A DNA stretch of 29,160 bases from Pseudomonadota bacterium (GTDB lineage Bacteria; Chloroflexota; UBA6077; JAJPHF01), in NCBI GenBank assembly GCA_021325365.1, contig JAJPHF010000006.1, forward strand, positions 1 to 29,160, in the 5' to 3' direction. Both the position numbers and the translations under genes were made by a program. Positions within the stretch are counted from its first letter, which is position 1. The number at the start of each line of letters is the position of its first letter. The notes beneath the pieces are model-generated. The model did not search any database. It was not told the DNA's origin and saw only the letters and a program-made list of their open reading frames with translations. This document shows positions 22,101 through 29,145 of the stretch, in pieces.

Positions 22101-22459
22101 CCGCCGGCGGCATGTCCCGCTTCCTGCCCTGGCTCGCCGAGCTGCAGCCGCACGGCTTCGTGGAGATCAGCGTCGAGCTGGCGCAAGAGCTGGGAATCGC
22201 CAACGGCGACTGGGTGGTCGTCACCACACCGCGCTACGATGCCGAGGCCCGCGCCCTGGTCACCGACCGGCTCAAACCGATGCGCGTGCGCCGCCGGCTC
22301 GTCCACCAGATCGGCATGCCCTGGCACTTCGGCTATCAGGGGCTCGCCACGGGCGGCATCGCCAACAACCTGACGGCGCTCGTGGGCGACCCGAACGTCA
22401 GCATCCACGAGAGCAAGGCGTTCATGTGCAACCTACGGAAGGGACGGGTGTCGCGGTGA
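19128..22459 (+). CDS. fdhA: Formate dehydrogenase, selenocysteine- and Mo/W-bis-MGD-containing alpha subunit (Sec codon plus apparent frameshift)
   Basis: About 1,110 residues if the TGA at 19698-19700 is read as selenocysteine (residue 191) and one base is restored near 21440. Starts ATG 19128, ATG 19134 or GTG 19143 are possible; GTG 19143 has GGAG 9 bases upstream. Cys 52, 55, 59 and 87 form the [4Fe-4S] motif CPYCAVGC ... LCPKG. NQARI-Sec-HSSTVPGL aligns with the active site of Sec formate dehydrogenases (NQAR-x-U-H). Domain IV near the C-terminus contains MSRFLPWLAELQP, PWHFGYQGL and GDPNVSIHESKAF, the usual molybdopterin-guanine dinucleotide contacts. Residues about 340-440 are a low-complexity insertion. 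No twin-arginine signal is seen. It overlaps the beta-subunit gene by four bases. It oxidises formate to CO2, or the reverse, passing electrons to the beta subunit. Confidence 0.85.
19698..19736 (+). promoter_or_regulatory. Selenocysteine codon (TGA) and bacterial SECIS hairpin
   Basis: TGA at 19698-19700 sits at the catalytic Sec position (NQARI-U-HSS). Twelve bases after the UGA begins CGTGCCC (19712-19718), pairing with GGGCGCG (19724-19730) as a 7-bp stem. The apical loop GGTCT (19719-19723) matches the GGUCU loop contacted by SelB in the E. coli fdhF and fdnG elements. The stem spacing of about 11 bases is also right. Outer TCG/CGA pairs can extend the stem. Confidence 0.88.
20101..20255 (+). 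repeat. 20-bp direct repeat bounding an extra segment in the formate dehydrogenase
   Basis: CCGACAAGCGACAGTACGAC occurs at 20101-20120 and again at 20236-20255, 135 bases (45 codons) apart and in frame, each encoding DKRQYD. In the family this motif normally occurs once, followed soon by RDETLQDPRCVFQ; here that segment only resumes at about 20437. The repeat suggests the insertion began by duplication. Confidence 0.65.
21436..21446 (+). other. Apparent one-base deletion in the formate dehydrogenase gene
   Basis: The frame from upstream ends ...WDYPTEAPTRTR-stop at 21461, while the family sequence continues in the next frame as AYQDPVIDEVVKEINGW. One extra G in GAGGCGCC at about 21440 (GAG-GGC-GCC) would join them as DYPTEGAYQDP. 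It is a sequencing/assembly error at a short G run or a genuine inactivating deletion. Confidence 0.75.
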
Positions 22460-23253
22460 GTGTCGATACGCCACGCGCCGTAGGCTTCTTCACCGACACG
22501 ACCCTCTGCATCGGCTGCAAGGCGTGCGAGGTGGCCTGCAAGCAGTGGAACCAGTTGCCGTCCGACGGCTACGAGTTCACCGCGACCAGCTACGACAACA
22601 CGCAGCTCCTGTCTGGCACCACCTGGCGCCACGTCGCCTTCATCGAGTCGCCCGGGGCCGGGGCGCCCGGCACGCAGATGAACTGGCTGATGATGAGCGA
22701 CGTGTGCAAGCACTGCTCGAACGCGGGCTGCCTGCAGGCGTGCCCGACCGGGGCGATCGTGCGGACCGAGTTCGATACCGTCTACATCCAGGACGACGTG
22801 TGCAACGGCTGCGGCTACTGCGTGCCGTCCTGTCCCTACGGGGTCATCACGCTGAGCCCCGTCGACCACCAGGCACACAAGTGTACCTTCTGCTACGACC
22901 GGCAGAAGGCGGGGCTGGAGCCGGCCTGCGCCAAGGCCTGCCCCACCGACTCGATCCAGTTTGGCGACCTGGCAGAGCTGCGCGAGCGGGCGCGGCGACG
23001 CCTGGGCGAGCTGCACGACCGCGGCGTGAGCGCGGCCCGGCTCTACGGCATCGACGAGGGGGCGGCGAAGGACACGCGGGGGGAGGGAACCCTCGGCTCG
23101 ATCTTCCTCCTGCTCGACGAGCCCGAGCGCTACAACCTGCCGGCCAGCGCCGAGCTGCCGCAAAACACGGTCTTCCCTAGCTCGGCGCTGACGGCCTTCA
23201 CTGGCCTCTTACTCGGCATCGGCGCCGCGCTCGTGTTCCGCGGCCGGGGGTAG
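22456..23253 (+). CDS. fdhB: Formate dehydrogenase beta subunit, four-cluster ferredoxin-type Fe-S protein
   Basis: 265 residues from GTG 22456, overlapping the alpha-subunit stop (GTGA). GGAAGGG 12-18 bases upstream may serve as ribosome site together with coupling. Four cysteine groups bind four [4Fe-4S] clusters: CIGCKACEVACKQW, CKHCSNAGCLQACP, CNGCGYCVPSCPYG, and CTFCYDRQ ... CAKACP. This is the FdnH/FdoH/HybA type of electron-transfer subunit. A hydrophobic C-terminal helix (SALTAFTGLLLGIGAALVF) anchors it to the membrane, as in FdnH. It passes electrons from the molybdenum subunit to the NrfD-like subunit encoded 286 bases downstream. Confidence 0.9.
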   Translation: MSVDTPRAVGFFTDTTLCIGCKACEVACKQWNQLPSDGYEFTATSYDNTQLLSGTTWRHVAFIESPGAGAPGTQMNWLMMSDVCKHCSNAGCLQACPTGAIVRTEFDTVYIQDDVCNGCGYCVPSCPYGVITLSPVDHQAHKCTFCYDRQKAGLEPACAKACPTDSIQFGDLAELRERARRRLGELHDRGVSAARLYGIDEGAAKDTRGEGTLGSIFLLLDEPERYNLPASAELPQNTVFPSSALTAFTGLLLGIGAALVFRGRG

Positions 23254-23379
23254 GGCCGCCCGCCGCACCACCCGGACGGCCCCGCGTGACCGCATCAGCG
23301 CACAGCGATTCGGCGGGCGCTGAGCTAGGAGGTAGCTCGGTCGGGTCTGCTAATACCGGCCGATCGAGACGAGTGCGAC

Positions 23380-23413
23380 GTAGGGCAGGGCTTGTCCCCT
23401 GCCGCCCGGCCGG
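23380..23413. repeat. Palindromic intergenic repeat, family 1 copy A
   Basis: Core GGGCAGGGCTTGTCCCCTGCC, a GC-rich stem with the loop CTTGT, followed by GCCCGGCCGG. It shares its layout (GTAG-stem-CTYGTC-stem-CGCCCGGYCGG) with copies at 23448, 24532 and 25843. The rest of the 286-base gap between the beta subunit and the NrfD gene shows no gene. Confidence 0.55.
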
Positions 23414-23447
23414 GGCAGCTAAGCGCCCGTTTTCACGCCCCGGCAGA

Positions 23448-23499
23448 GGTAAGGCGGGGACTCGTCCTCCGCCGCCCCGCCCGCGTCGCCCGGCTCACG
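23448..23499. repeat. Palindromic intergenic repeat, family 1 copy B
   Basis: GGTAAGGCGGGGACTCGTCC begins the copy, followed by TCCGCCGCC, CGCGTCGCCCGGCTCACG. It aligns with copy C over about 50 bases, and both end in GTCGCC-(A/C)GGNTCACG. It lies 40 bases before the NrfD-like gene. Confidence 0.6.
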
Positions 23500-23539
23500 T
23501 GTCCTGGCCACCACTTTAGTACACGCGGCAGGAAGGGCC

Positions 23540-24502
23540 ATGCAGACCAAACAACACCCCCGCAGCACCGAGATCACCGCGTACGGGCCCGGCTACTATG
23601 ACCTGCCCGTCCTCAAGCGGCCGCACTGGAAGTGGGAGATCGCGCTCTACTTCTGGGCGGGCGGCGTCGCCGCCGGCGCCTACCTGATCGCCGCCATCGC
23701 CGACATTTTCGGCGACGAGTGCGACCGGCCGGCCGTCAAGGCCGGCCGCCTCCTGGCGCTGCCGCTGGTGTTGCTGTGCCCGCTCCTGCTCATCAAGGAC
23801 CTCGGGCGCCCCGAGAAGTTCTACAACATGCTCCGCATCGTCAAAATCAAGTCGCCGATGTCGGCCGGCTCGTGGGGCCTGTTCCTGTTCGGCGGCTTCA
23901 CGGGGCTCTCCGCCCTGCTAGAGCTGCTGGCCCGCGGCGATGAGCTGCGGGGCGCGCGCCGGCTGCTGGCCCTGGTCGGCGCCCCGTTCGGCCTGTTCAT
24001 CGGCGGGTACACCGGCGTCCTCCTGTCCGCCACGGCCATTCCGATCTGGGCGAAGAACCGCCTGCTCTGGGGGCCGACCTTCATCGCCTCGGCCTACTCC
24101 ACCGGCATCTCGGCCATCGTCGCGCTGCTCGCCTTCTCCCCGCGCACCGACCCGCGGACGCTGGAGCGACTCGAGCGCGCGCACGTGCTGGGCCTGACAG
24201 CCGAGGCCGGCCTGCTGGCCACCAGCCTCGTGAGGCTCGGGGGCGCGGGCAAGCCGCTTACGCGCGGCAGATGGGCCAGCCTGTTCCTCCCCGGCGCGGT
24301 CGGCCTGGGCATCGCGCTCCCCCTGCTGCTCGACTTCCGGTCGCGCCCCGCCGCCCCGAGCCGCGGCAGCAGCTTCTTACGCGCGGCTTGCGTCCTCCTG
24401 GGCAGCCTCGTCTTCCGTACCTGCGTCGTCTACGCCGGCAAGGACTCGGCCGACGACGCGCCAGCCTACTTCGCCCTAACCCGACGCAACGGCCGTCACT
24501 AG
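23540..24502 (+). CDS. nrfD-like: NrfD/PsrC-type membrane subunit of the formate dehydrogenase
   Basis: 320 residues, ATG with AGGAAGGG just upstream. The start GYYDLPVLKRPHWKWEIALY followed by FWAGGVAAGAYLIAAI is the family signature (W-x-x-x-I-x-x-Y-x-F-x-G-G-x-A-A-G). RPEKFYNMLRI follows, then SPMSAGSWGLFLFGGFTG, VGAPFGLFIGGYTGVLLSAT and about eight membrane helices in all. PsrC/NrfD proteins are quinone-interacting anchors of molybdoenzyme complexes and carry no heme. Together with the alpha and Fe-S subunits it would make a membrane-bound formate:quinone oxidoreductase, replacing the heme-b gamma subunit of the E. coli type. The gap before it holds two palindromic repeats. Confidence 0.88.
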   Translation: MQTKQHPRSTEITAYGPGYYDLPVLKRPHWKWEIALYFWAGGVAAGAYLIAAIADIFGDECDRPAVKAGRLLALPLVLLCPLLLIKDLGRPEKFYNMLRIVKIKSPMSAGSWGLFLFGGFTGLSALLELLARGDELRGARRLLALVGAPFGLFIGGYTGVLLSATAIPIWAKNRLLWGPTFIASAYSTGISAIVALLAFSPRTDPRTLERLERAHVLGLTAEAGLLATSLVRLGGAGKPLTRGRWASLFLPGAVGLGIALPLLLDFRSRPAAPSRGSSFLRAACVLLGSLVFRTCVVYAGKDSADDAPAYFALTRRNGRH

Positions 24503-24511
24503 CGCCGTGTT

Positions 24512-24583
24512 CGCGGGCGTTGAACCCATAAGGTAGCGCGGGGGCTCGTCCCCCGCCGCCCGGCCGGTGTCGCCAGGGTCACG
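24512..24583. repeat. Palindromic intergenic repeat, family 1 copy C
   Basis: Core GCGGGGGCTCGTCCCCCGC is a perfect 7-bp stem with a CTCGT loop, preceded by CGGGCGTTGAACCCATAAGG and followed by CGCCCGGCCGGTGTCGCC. The 5' part aligns with copy D (CGGGCATTGAGCCAAAAGGG), so these two share about 70 bases. It starts 10 bases after the NrfD-like stop. Confidence 0.65.
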
Positions 24584-24680
24584 CACTCACACAGACCACC
24601 GCTCGGGTCCCGCCGCGCTCTGCCAGCCGGGGGCGGCTATCGGCGGGGATGCACCGGCGCCGGCCGCTGCTGGAACCGCG

Positions 24681-24715
24681 TACACTAGACAGTACGCGAG
24701 CAGCGCCTGAGGAGG
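24681..24715 (+). promoter_or_regulatory. -10 candidate and ribosome site of the luciferase-like monooxygenase gene
   Basis: TACACT at 24681-24686 in the context CCGCGTACACTAGAC resembles the other -10 boxes of the window. GAGGAGG (ending 24715) lies 6 bases before GTG 24722 and fixes that start. Confidence 0.5.
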
Positions 24716-24721
24716 TGCGCC

Positions 24722-25801
24722 GTGCGGTTCGGTATCAACTTCTTCCCGTCGTTCCTGCCCACGCAGAAATCGGGCGCCCAGTACTTCGCGGAGTGCCTGA
24801 ACCTCGCCGAGCGCGCCGACCAGCTAGGCTTCGCGTCGGTCCGCATCGTCGAGCACCACTTCAAGCCTTACGGCGGCGCCAGCCCCAACCCGATCGTCTT
24901 CCTCAGCGCCGCCTCGCAGCGCGCGCCGCGCGTCCGCCTGGTCACCGGCGCCGTGGTGCCGGCCTTCAATCACCCCCTGAAGTACGCCGGCGAGCTAGCG
25001 ATGCTCGACTGCATCTCGGGCGGCCGCCTCGACGCCGGCTTTGCCCGCGCCTTCCTGCCCGACGAGTTCGAGGCGTTCGGCGTGTCGATGGAGGACAGCC
25101 GCGCCCGCTACGAGGAGGGCATCGCCGCCTGCGTGCGCCTGTGGACCGAGGAGAACGTCACCTTCCACGGCCGGTTTCACAGCTTCGAGAACGTGTCCAT
25201 CCTGCCCCGCCCGGTCCAGCAGCCCCATCCGCCCGTCTGGATCGCCGCCATCGGCACGCCGCAGTCGTTCGAGTGGGCCGGCCGCATGGGCTACAACCTG
25301 ATGTTCGTGCCCTACGTCAGCGACTTCCAGAATCTCGCCAAGCTCATTCAGCTCTACCGCGATAGCTGGCAAGCCGCCGGCCACCCACCCGGCCAGGAGC
25401 GCGTCGCCTTCTCGGCGCACTGCTACGTGGCCGAGACGCGCGCCGAGGCGCTGCGCGGCGTGCGGCCCGGCTGGGAGCAGTACCACCGCATCTTCTACGA
25501 CCGCCTCAAGCGCTGGGTGTGCCATCCATCGCCGCAGTACAAGGGCTACGACGAGATCGCCGCGCTCGTGGACCAGTTCACCTTCGAGCGCATGATCGAC
25601 GAGCGCCGCCTGTACGTCGGCACCCCCGACGAGGTGGCCGAGCAGTTCGCTTACACCCGCGAGCTATTCGGCGACGCCGAGCCGAGCGTCCAGGTCAACT
25701 TCGGCAACCTCACCGAGGCCGAGGGCCGCCGCACCCTCGAGCTGCTCGCCCAGCACGTCCTCCCCCGCTTCGCCGACCCGCCCGCGGCGGCGCGTGGCTA
25801 A
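24722..25801 (+). CDS. Luciferase-like monooxygenase (LLM class, FMN or F420)
   Basis: 359 residues from GTG 24722. The TIM-barrel bacterial-luciferase fold is visible: MRFGINFFPSFLP at the start, AERADQLGFASVRIVEHHF (the A-x2-A-x4-G-F and E-H-H motifs), RLVTGAVVPAFNHPL, LDCISGGRLDAGFAR and PPVWIAAIGTP. It ends with TPDEVAEQFAYTRELFG and a NFGNLTEAEG strand-helix end. Members use reduced flavin or F420 to oxygenate or reduce small organic compounds. The substrate cannot be told, but the surrounding SDR, epimerase, Rieske and hydroxyacid dehydrogenase genes suggest a catabolic role. It sits alone between two copies of a palindromic repeat. Confidence 0.88.
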   Translation: MRFGINFFPSFLPTQKSGAQYFAECLNLAERADQLGFASVRIVEHHFKPYGGASPNPIVFLSAASQRAPRVRLVTGAVVPAFNHPLKYAGELAMLDCISGGRLDAGFARAFLPDEFEAFGVSMEDSRARYEEGIAACVRLWTEENVTFHGRFHSFENVSILPRPVQQPHPPVWIAAIGTPQSFEWAGRMGYNLMFVPYVSDFQNLAKLIQLYRDSWQAAGHPPGQERVAFSAHCYVAETRAEALRGVRPGWEQYHRIFYDRLKRWVCHPSPQYKGYDEIAALVDQFTFERMIDERRLYVGTPDEVAEQFAYTRELFGDAEPSVQVNFGNLTEAEGRRTLELLAQHVLPRFADPPAAARG

Positions 25802-25823
25802 GCGCTCCCCTACAGCAGTACCC

Positions 25824-25892
25824 TCGGGCATTGAGCCAAAAGGGTAGGGCGGGGGCTCGTCCCCCCCCGCCCGGTCGGCGTCACCAAAGTCA
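25824..25892. repeat. Palindromic intergenic repeat, family 1 copy D
   Basis: GGGTAGGGCGGGGGCTCGTC followed by a run of C residues, GCCCGGTCGGCGTCACC. It aligns with copy C both in the core and in the 5' CGGGC-TTGA segment. It fills most of the gap between the luciferase-like gene and the convergent epimerase. Confidence 0.65.
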
Positions 25893-25916
25893 ATCATCCT
25901 GAAAGCCGCTCGAGCA

Positions 25917-26867
25917 TCACGCCGGGTGCTCGCGGAGCCAGGCCGTCAGCTCGCGGATGCCGCGCTGCAGCGTGTAGGCCGGTTGGTAGCCGATCTCGGC
26001 GCGCGCCCGGGAGAGGTCGTACGCGGCCTCGAGCCGCGCGCGGGGGTTCGACTCGGCCAGCCCCTGCGGCTCCACCACCTCGGCCTCAGCGCCCGTGAAC
26101 TCCGCCACCAGCGCCGCCACGTCGTCGGCGCTCGTCAGCTCGCCCGAGCCGATATTGAAAACCGTGTGCGCGGGCGCCGGGGCGAAGCCCGCCGCCACCA
26201 GTCCGGCCGCCGCATCGGCCGAGTACACCAGCTCCATCCGCCCCTGCCAGCGCCGCCGCACCCGCGCGTGGCCCGTTTTAAGCGCCGCCGTAAGCGCGTC
26301 GTGGATCACCCGCGTCACGCCGCCCCCCGGCGTGAACGCGGGGCCGTACACGGCGGCGAAGCGCACCGACAGGAACTCGAAGCCGAACAGGCTCGCGTAG
26401 CCGCGGCCGATCTGCTCGCACGCCAGCTTCGTGGCCGCGTACACCGTCCCGGGCGCCGTCGGATGGTCCTCGGTCATCACGCCGCCGGGCGTCGGCGCCG
26501 CGTCGTCGTACACCGTGCCGGAGCTGCACAGCACGACGCGCCGCACCCCCTCCAGCCGCGCGGCTTCGAGCACGTTCGTCGTGCCCACGACGTTCACCTG
26601 CACGGTGAAGTAGGGGCGCTCCTGGCCCGCCGGAGTCAGCAGCCCCGCGGTGTGCAGGATACGCTCCGGCCGGTACTGCCGCACCGCCGCCAGCAGCTCG
26701 GGCAGCAGCAGCAGGTCGCCCCGCACGATCGTCATCCGCTCCGCGGCCGGCCCGAGCAGCGCCGGGTTCGGCGCCACGTCGAACAGCACCACGTCGTCGC
26801 CCCGCGCCAGCACCTGCTCGGCCGCCCGCGCCCCGACCAGCCCGCCGCCCGTAATCAGCGTCGTCAT
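25917..26867 (-). CDS. NAD-dependent epimerase/dehydratase (extended SDR), second copy
   Basis: 316 residues from ATG 26867; the frame opens earlier (26918), but this start begins MTTLITGGGLVGARAAEQVL, so the NAD loop G-x2-G-x2-G sits at the normal position. A purine run (GGGGGGCGAG) precedes it. DVAPN follows strand 2; then IVRGDLLLLPELLAAVRQYR, HTAGLLTP, CSSGTVY (Ser/Thr) and YAATK (Tyr, Lys). It is a paralog of the gene at 16,484-17,446: both share the RGDxLxLPxLLAAVR and R-VLH-A-LT blocks. It is divergent from the SDR/2-hydroxyacid dehydrogenase pair. The substrate is unknown. Confidence 0.82.
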   Translation of the reverse strand: MTTLITGGGLVGARAAEQVLARGDDVVLFDVAPNPALLGPAAERMTIVRGDLLLLPELLAAVRQYRPERILHTAGLLTPAGQERPYFTVQVNVVGTTNVLEAARLEGVRRVVLCSSGTVYDDAAPTPGGVMTEDHPTAPGTVYAATKLACEQIGRGYASLFGFEFLSVRFAAVYGPAFTPGGGVTRVIHDALTAALKTGHARVRRRWQGRMELVYSADAAAGLVAAGFAPAPAHTVFNIGSGELTSADDVAALVAEFTGAEAEVVEPQGLAESNPRARLEAAYDLSRARAEIGYQPAYTLQRGIRELTAWLREHPA

Positions 26868-26926
26868 CGCTCGCCCCCCTTCGTCCGCGCGTCCAGTCCC
26901 GTGCCCCGCATTATGCACCCGGAAGC

Positions 26927-27118
26927 CCTCACCCGCCCTCGCTCCGCTCGGGCGACCTCAACGAGAGGGAGAGATGACGGAGGTCGCGGACCGCGCCGCC
27001 TCTCCCCCTCGGAGAGAGTCGGGGCGAGAGCGTCCCACTCCCTCTCCCCCTGGGAGAGGGTCGGGGTGAGGGCGCGTCCCCACTCGCTCTGCGACTGAGA
27101 GACGGGCGGGGTGAGGGC
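26927..27118. repeat. Cluster of family 2 palindromic repeats
   Basis: At least four copies or half-copies of a unit 'CTCTCCC-loop-GGGAGAGGGTCGGGGTGAGGGC' are strung together in the 329-base gap 26,868-27,196. One is inverted (CCCTCACCCGCCCTCG, 26927 onward), one degenerate (CTCTCCCCCTCGGAGAGAG, about 26998), one perfect at 27040-27074 and one ending GGCGGGGTGAGGGCC at 27118. The perfect copy forms a 9-bp stem CCCTCTCCC/GGGAGAGGG with a 3-nt loop and is identical over 35 bases to 29056-29090. No gene is seen in the gap. Confidence 0.75.
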
Positions 27119-27138
27119 CACGCCGACCGGCGTATACT
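27111..27138 (+). promoter_or_regulatory. Promoter candidate of the second SDR gene
   Basis: TATACT at 27133-27138 in CGGCGTATACTAGG is a near-consensus -10 box, 58 bases before the ATG. GTGAGG at 27111-27116, the tail of a family 2 repeat, lies 16 bases before it, the same arrangement as upstream of the paralogous SDR at 10,844. Confidence 0.5.
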
Positions 27139-27196
27139 AGGCCGATGCACCGGCGGCGGCGCGCGGCGCCGGCCCGCCTGCACCGGGGAGCGGCAG

Positions 27197-27958
27197 ATGC
27201 AGCTGGAAAACCGCGTGGCGATCATTACCGGCGGCGGCCACGGCATCGGCCGCGCCTATTGCCTGCGCTTCGCCGAAGAGGGCGCGCGCGTCGTGGTGGC
27301 CGATATCGACCAGCCAGCCGCCGAGCGCGTGGCGGGCGAGATCCGCGCGCTCGGGCGCGAGGCGCTGGCGCTCCGCACCGACGTGGCCGACGAGGAATCG
27401 ACCCAGGCGATGGCCCACCACACCGTCGATCGCTTCGGCCGCGTCGACGCACTGATCACCAACGCCGCCGTCTTCGCCACCATCCCGATCAACCGCGGCT
27501 ACATCGAGGACATCGCCGTCGAGGAGTTCGACCGGGTCCTCGCGGTCAACGTGAAAGGCGTCTTCCTCCAGTGCCGCGCCGTCCTGCCCTACATGAAGCA
27601 GCAGCGCTACGGCAAGATTATCAACATCAGCTCCAGCACCGTCTTCTCCGGCTCGCCCGGGCGGGTCCACTACACCGCCTCCAAGGGCGCGGTGATCGCC
27701 ATCACACGCACCCTGGCGCGCGAAGTGGGCCAGTACAACATCTGCGTGAACGCCATCGCCCCGGGCAGTACGCTCAGCGAGGAGAACCCCACCGACGATA
27801 TTCTGCGGATGCGCAGCGCCGTCGTCGGCGGCCGCGCGCTCAAGCGCGTGCAGGAGCCGGCCGACCTCGTGGGCACCGCGGTGTTCCTCGCCTCCGCCGA
27901 CTCCGATTTCATCACCGGCCAGACCATCCTCGTCGACGGCGGCGGAGACATGCACTGA
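27197..27958 (+). CDS. Short-chain dehydrogenase/reductase (classical SDR), second copy
   Basis: 253 residues, ATG with GGGGAG 6 bases upstream. Motifs: TGGGHGIG, ADID (Asp, NAD preference), TNAAV, SSSTVFSGSPG with the catalytic Ser, and YTASK; it ends ILVDGGGDMH. It is a close paralog of the SDR at 10,844. Its stop is 11 bases before a D-2-hydroxyacid dehydrogenase, so they form an operon; both enzymes use NAD and act on hydroxyl/keto groups, which suggests consecutive steps of one pathway. The substrate cannot be deduced. Confidence 0.88.
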   Translation: MQLENRVAIITGGGHGIGRAYCLRFAEEGARVVVADIDQPAAERVAGEIRALGREALALRTDVADEESTQAMAHHTVDRFGRVDALITNAAVFATIPINRGYIEDIAVEEFDRVLAVNVKGVFLQCRAVLPYMKQQRYGKIINISSSTVFSGSPGRVHYTASKGAVIAITRTLAREVGQYNICVNAIAPGSTLSEENPTDDILRMRSAVVGGRALKRVQEPADLVGTAVFLASADSDFITGQTILVDGGGDMH

Positions 27959-27969
27959 CAGGCACCCCG

Positions 27970-29025
27970 ATGCCCACCCTCGTCGTCATCGCGCCCGTCG
28001 GGGCGCGCGACCTCGCGGCGATCCGCGCCGTCTCCGCCGCGGTCGAAGTCGTCGACGCCTGGGACGCCTTCCTGCCCGAGCTACGCGCCCAGTACTCGCC
28101 CTGGACGCTCGCCAACTACCCCTCGGGCAGCGCCGAGGCCGCCCCCGACGACCCTGCCGCCGCCGCCGCCCGCGACGCCCTGCTCGCCCGCGCGGAGATC
28201 CTCCTGCTCGCCTGGCCGCCGCCGCGCGTGCTCCGCCGCCGGGCGCCCCGCCTGCGCTGGGTCCACCAGTGGCAGGCGGGCGTCTCCAACCTGCGACCCT
28301 GCGACCTGTGGGGTGCCGACGTGCTCACCACCTCCGGCCGCGGCATGGTGAGCCCCCAGCCCATCGCCGAGTGGGTCGTCGGTGCGCTGTTAGCGCTCGC
28401 CAAGGACTTCCCGCGCGCCGTCGCGCGCCAGCAGGAGGAACTGACCCGGCGCGATCTGCGCCCCATCCAGGTAGCCGGCAAGACGGTCGGCATCGTCGGC
28501 CTCGGCGGCATCGGCACGCGCGTGGCGGCGCTCTGCGCCGCGCTGGGGCTACGCGTCTGGGCGGCGCGGCGCGACGTGGCGGCCGGCGCCCCGCCCACCG
28601 TCGCCCGCCTCTTCGGCCCTACCGAGATCGCGGACCTGGTCGCCGGCTGCGACTTCGTGGCCGTCTGCGCCCAGGTGCCCGCCGACGGCCGCCCGCTGCT
28701 CGGCGCCGCCGAGATCGCCGCCATGCGCCCAGGCGCGTTCCTCATCAACGTCGCCCGCGGCGACCTGGTGGACGAGGCACCCCTCATCGCCGCGCTCGAA
28801 GTGGGGCGTCTCGGCGGCGCCGCGCTGGACGTCCACCGCCACGAGTTCGAGGGCCCCTTCCCGCCGGCCCTGCGCGCCCTGCCCAACGTCCTCTTGACGC
28901 CGCACACTGCCGGCCAGGGCGACGTGCCGTCGCCCGAGCGCCTCGCCCTCTTCTGCGACAACCTGCGCCGCTACCTGGCCGGCGAGCCGCTGCGGAACGT
29001 CGTCGACTGGGCGCGCGGCTACTAA
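27970..29025 (+). CDS. D-isomer-specific 2-hydroxyacid dehydrogenase family protein
   Basis: 351 residues, ATG 11 bases after the SDR stop. The N-terminal substrate domain includes WVHQWQAGVSNL. The NAD domain has VGIVGLGGIGTRVA (G-x-G-x2-G). The catalytic triad is Arg in INVARGDLVDEAPL, Glu in LDVHRHEFEGPFP and His in LLTPHTAGQG, as in phosphoglycerate, glyoxylate and D-lactate dehydrogenases. It would reduce a 2-keto acid to a D-2-hydroxy acid, or the reverse, in the cytoplasm. The sequence after the NAD loop (AARRDVAAG) lacks a clear Asp at the end of strand 2, so NADP use is possible. Confidence 0.85.
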   Translation: MPTLVVIAPVGARDLAAIRAVSAAVEVVDAWDAFLPELRAQYSPWTLANYPSGSAEAAPDDPAAAAARDALLARAEILLLAWPPPRVLRRRAPRLRWVHQWQAGVSNLRPCDLWGADVLTTSGRGMVSPQPIAEWVVGALLALAKDFPRAVARQQEELTRRDLRPIQVAGKTVGIVGLGGIGTRVAALCAALGLRVWAARRDVAAGAPPTVARLFGPTEIADLVAGCDFVAVCAQVPADGRPLLGAAEIAAMRPGAFLINVARGDLVDEAPLIAALEVGRLGGAALDVHRHEFEGPFPPALRALPNVLLTPHTAGQGDVPSPERLALFCDNLRRYLAGEPLRNVVDWARGY

Positions 29026-29055
29026 CCCCGACTCCGGCGGCAGCGTTCCCGTACC

Positions 29056-29145
29056 CCCTCTCCCCCTGGGAGAGGGTCGGGGTGAGGGCGTCTCCCTCGT
29101 TCTCCCTCTCTGCTAAGGGAGAGGGGGGCAGGGGGGTGAGGTCCG
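29056..29145. repeat. Family 2 palindromic repeats after the hydroxyacid dehydrogenase
   Basis: 29056-29090 is identical over 35 bases to 27040-27074, with the 9-bp stem CCCTCTCCC/GGGAGAGGG and GTCGGGGTGAGGGCG tail. A second diverged unit follows at about 29101-29140 (CTCCCTCTCTGCTAAGGGAG then GGGGGGTGAGG). Their place just past a stop codon suits transcript-end stabilisation. No gene is visible from 29026 to the window edge. Confidence 0.75.

Noticed and set aside
27040..29090. The identical 35-bp repeats as attachment sites of an integrated element carrying the SDR and dehydrogenase genes
   Set aside because: More degenerate copies lie beside each and the unit is a palindrome placed between genes, so a dispersed repeat family explains them. 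No integrase is present.
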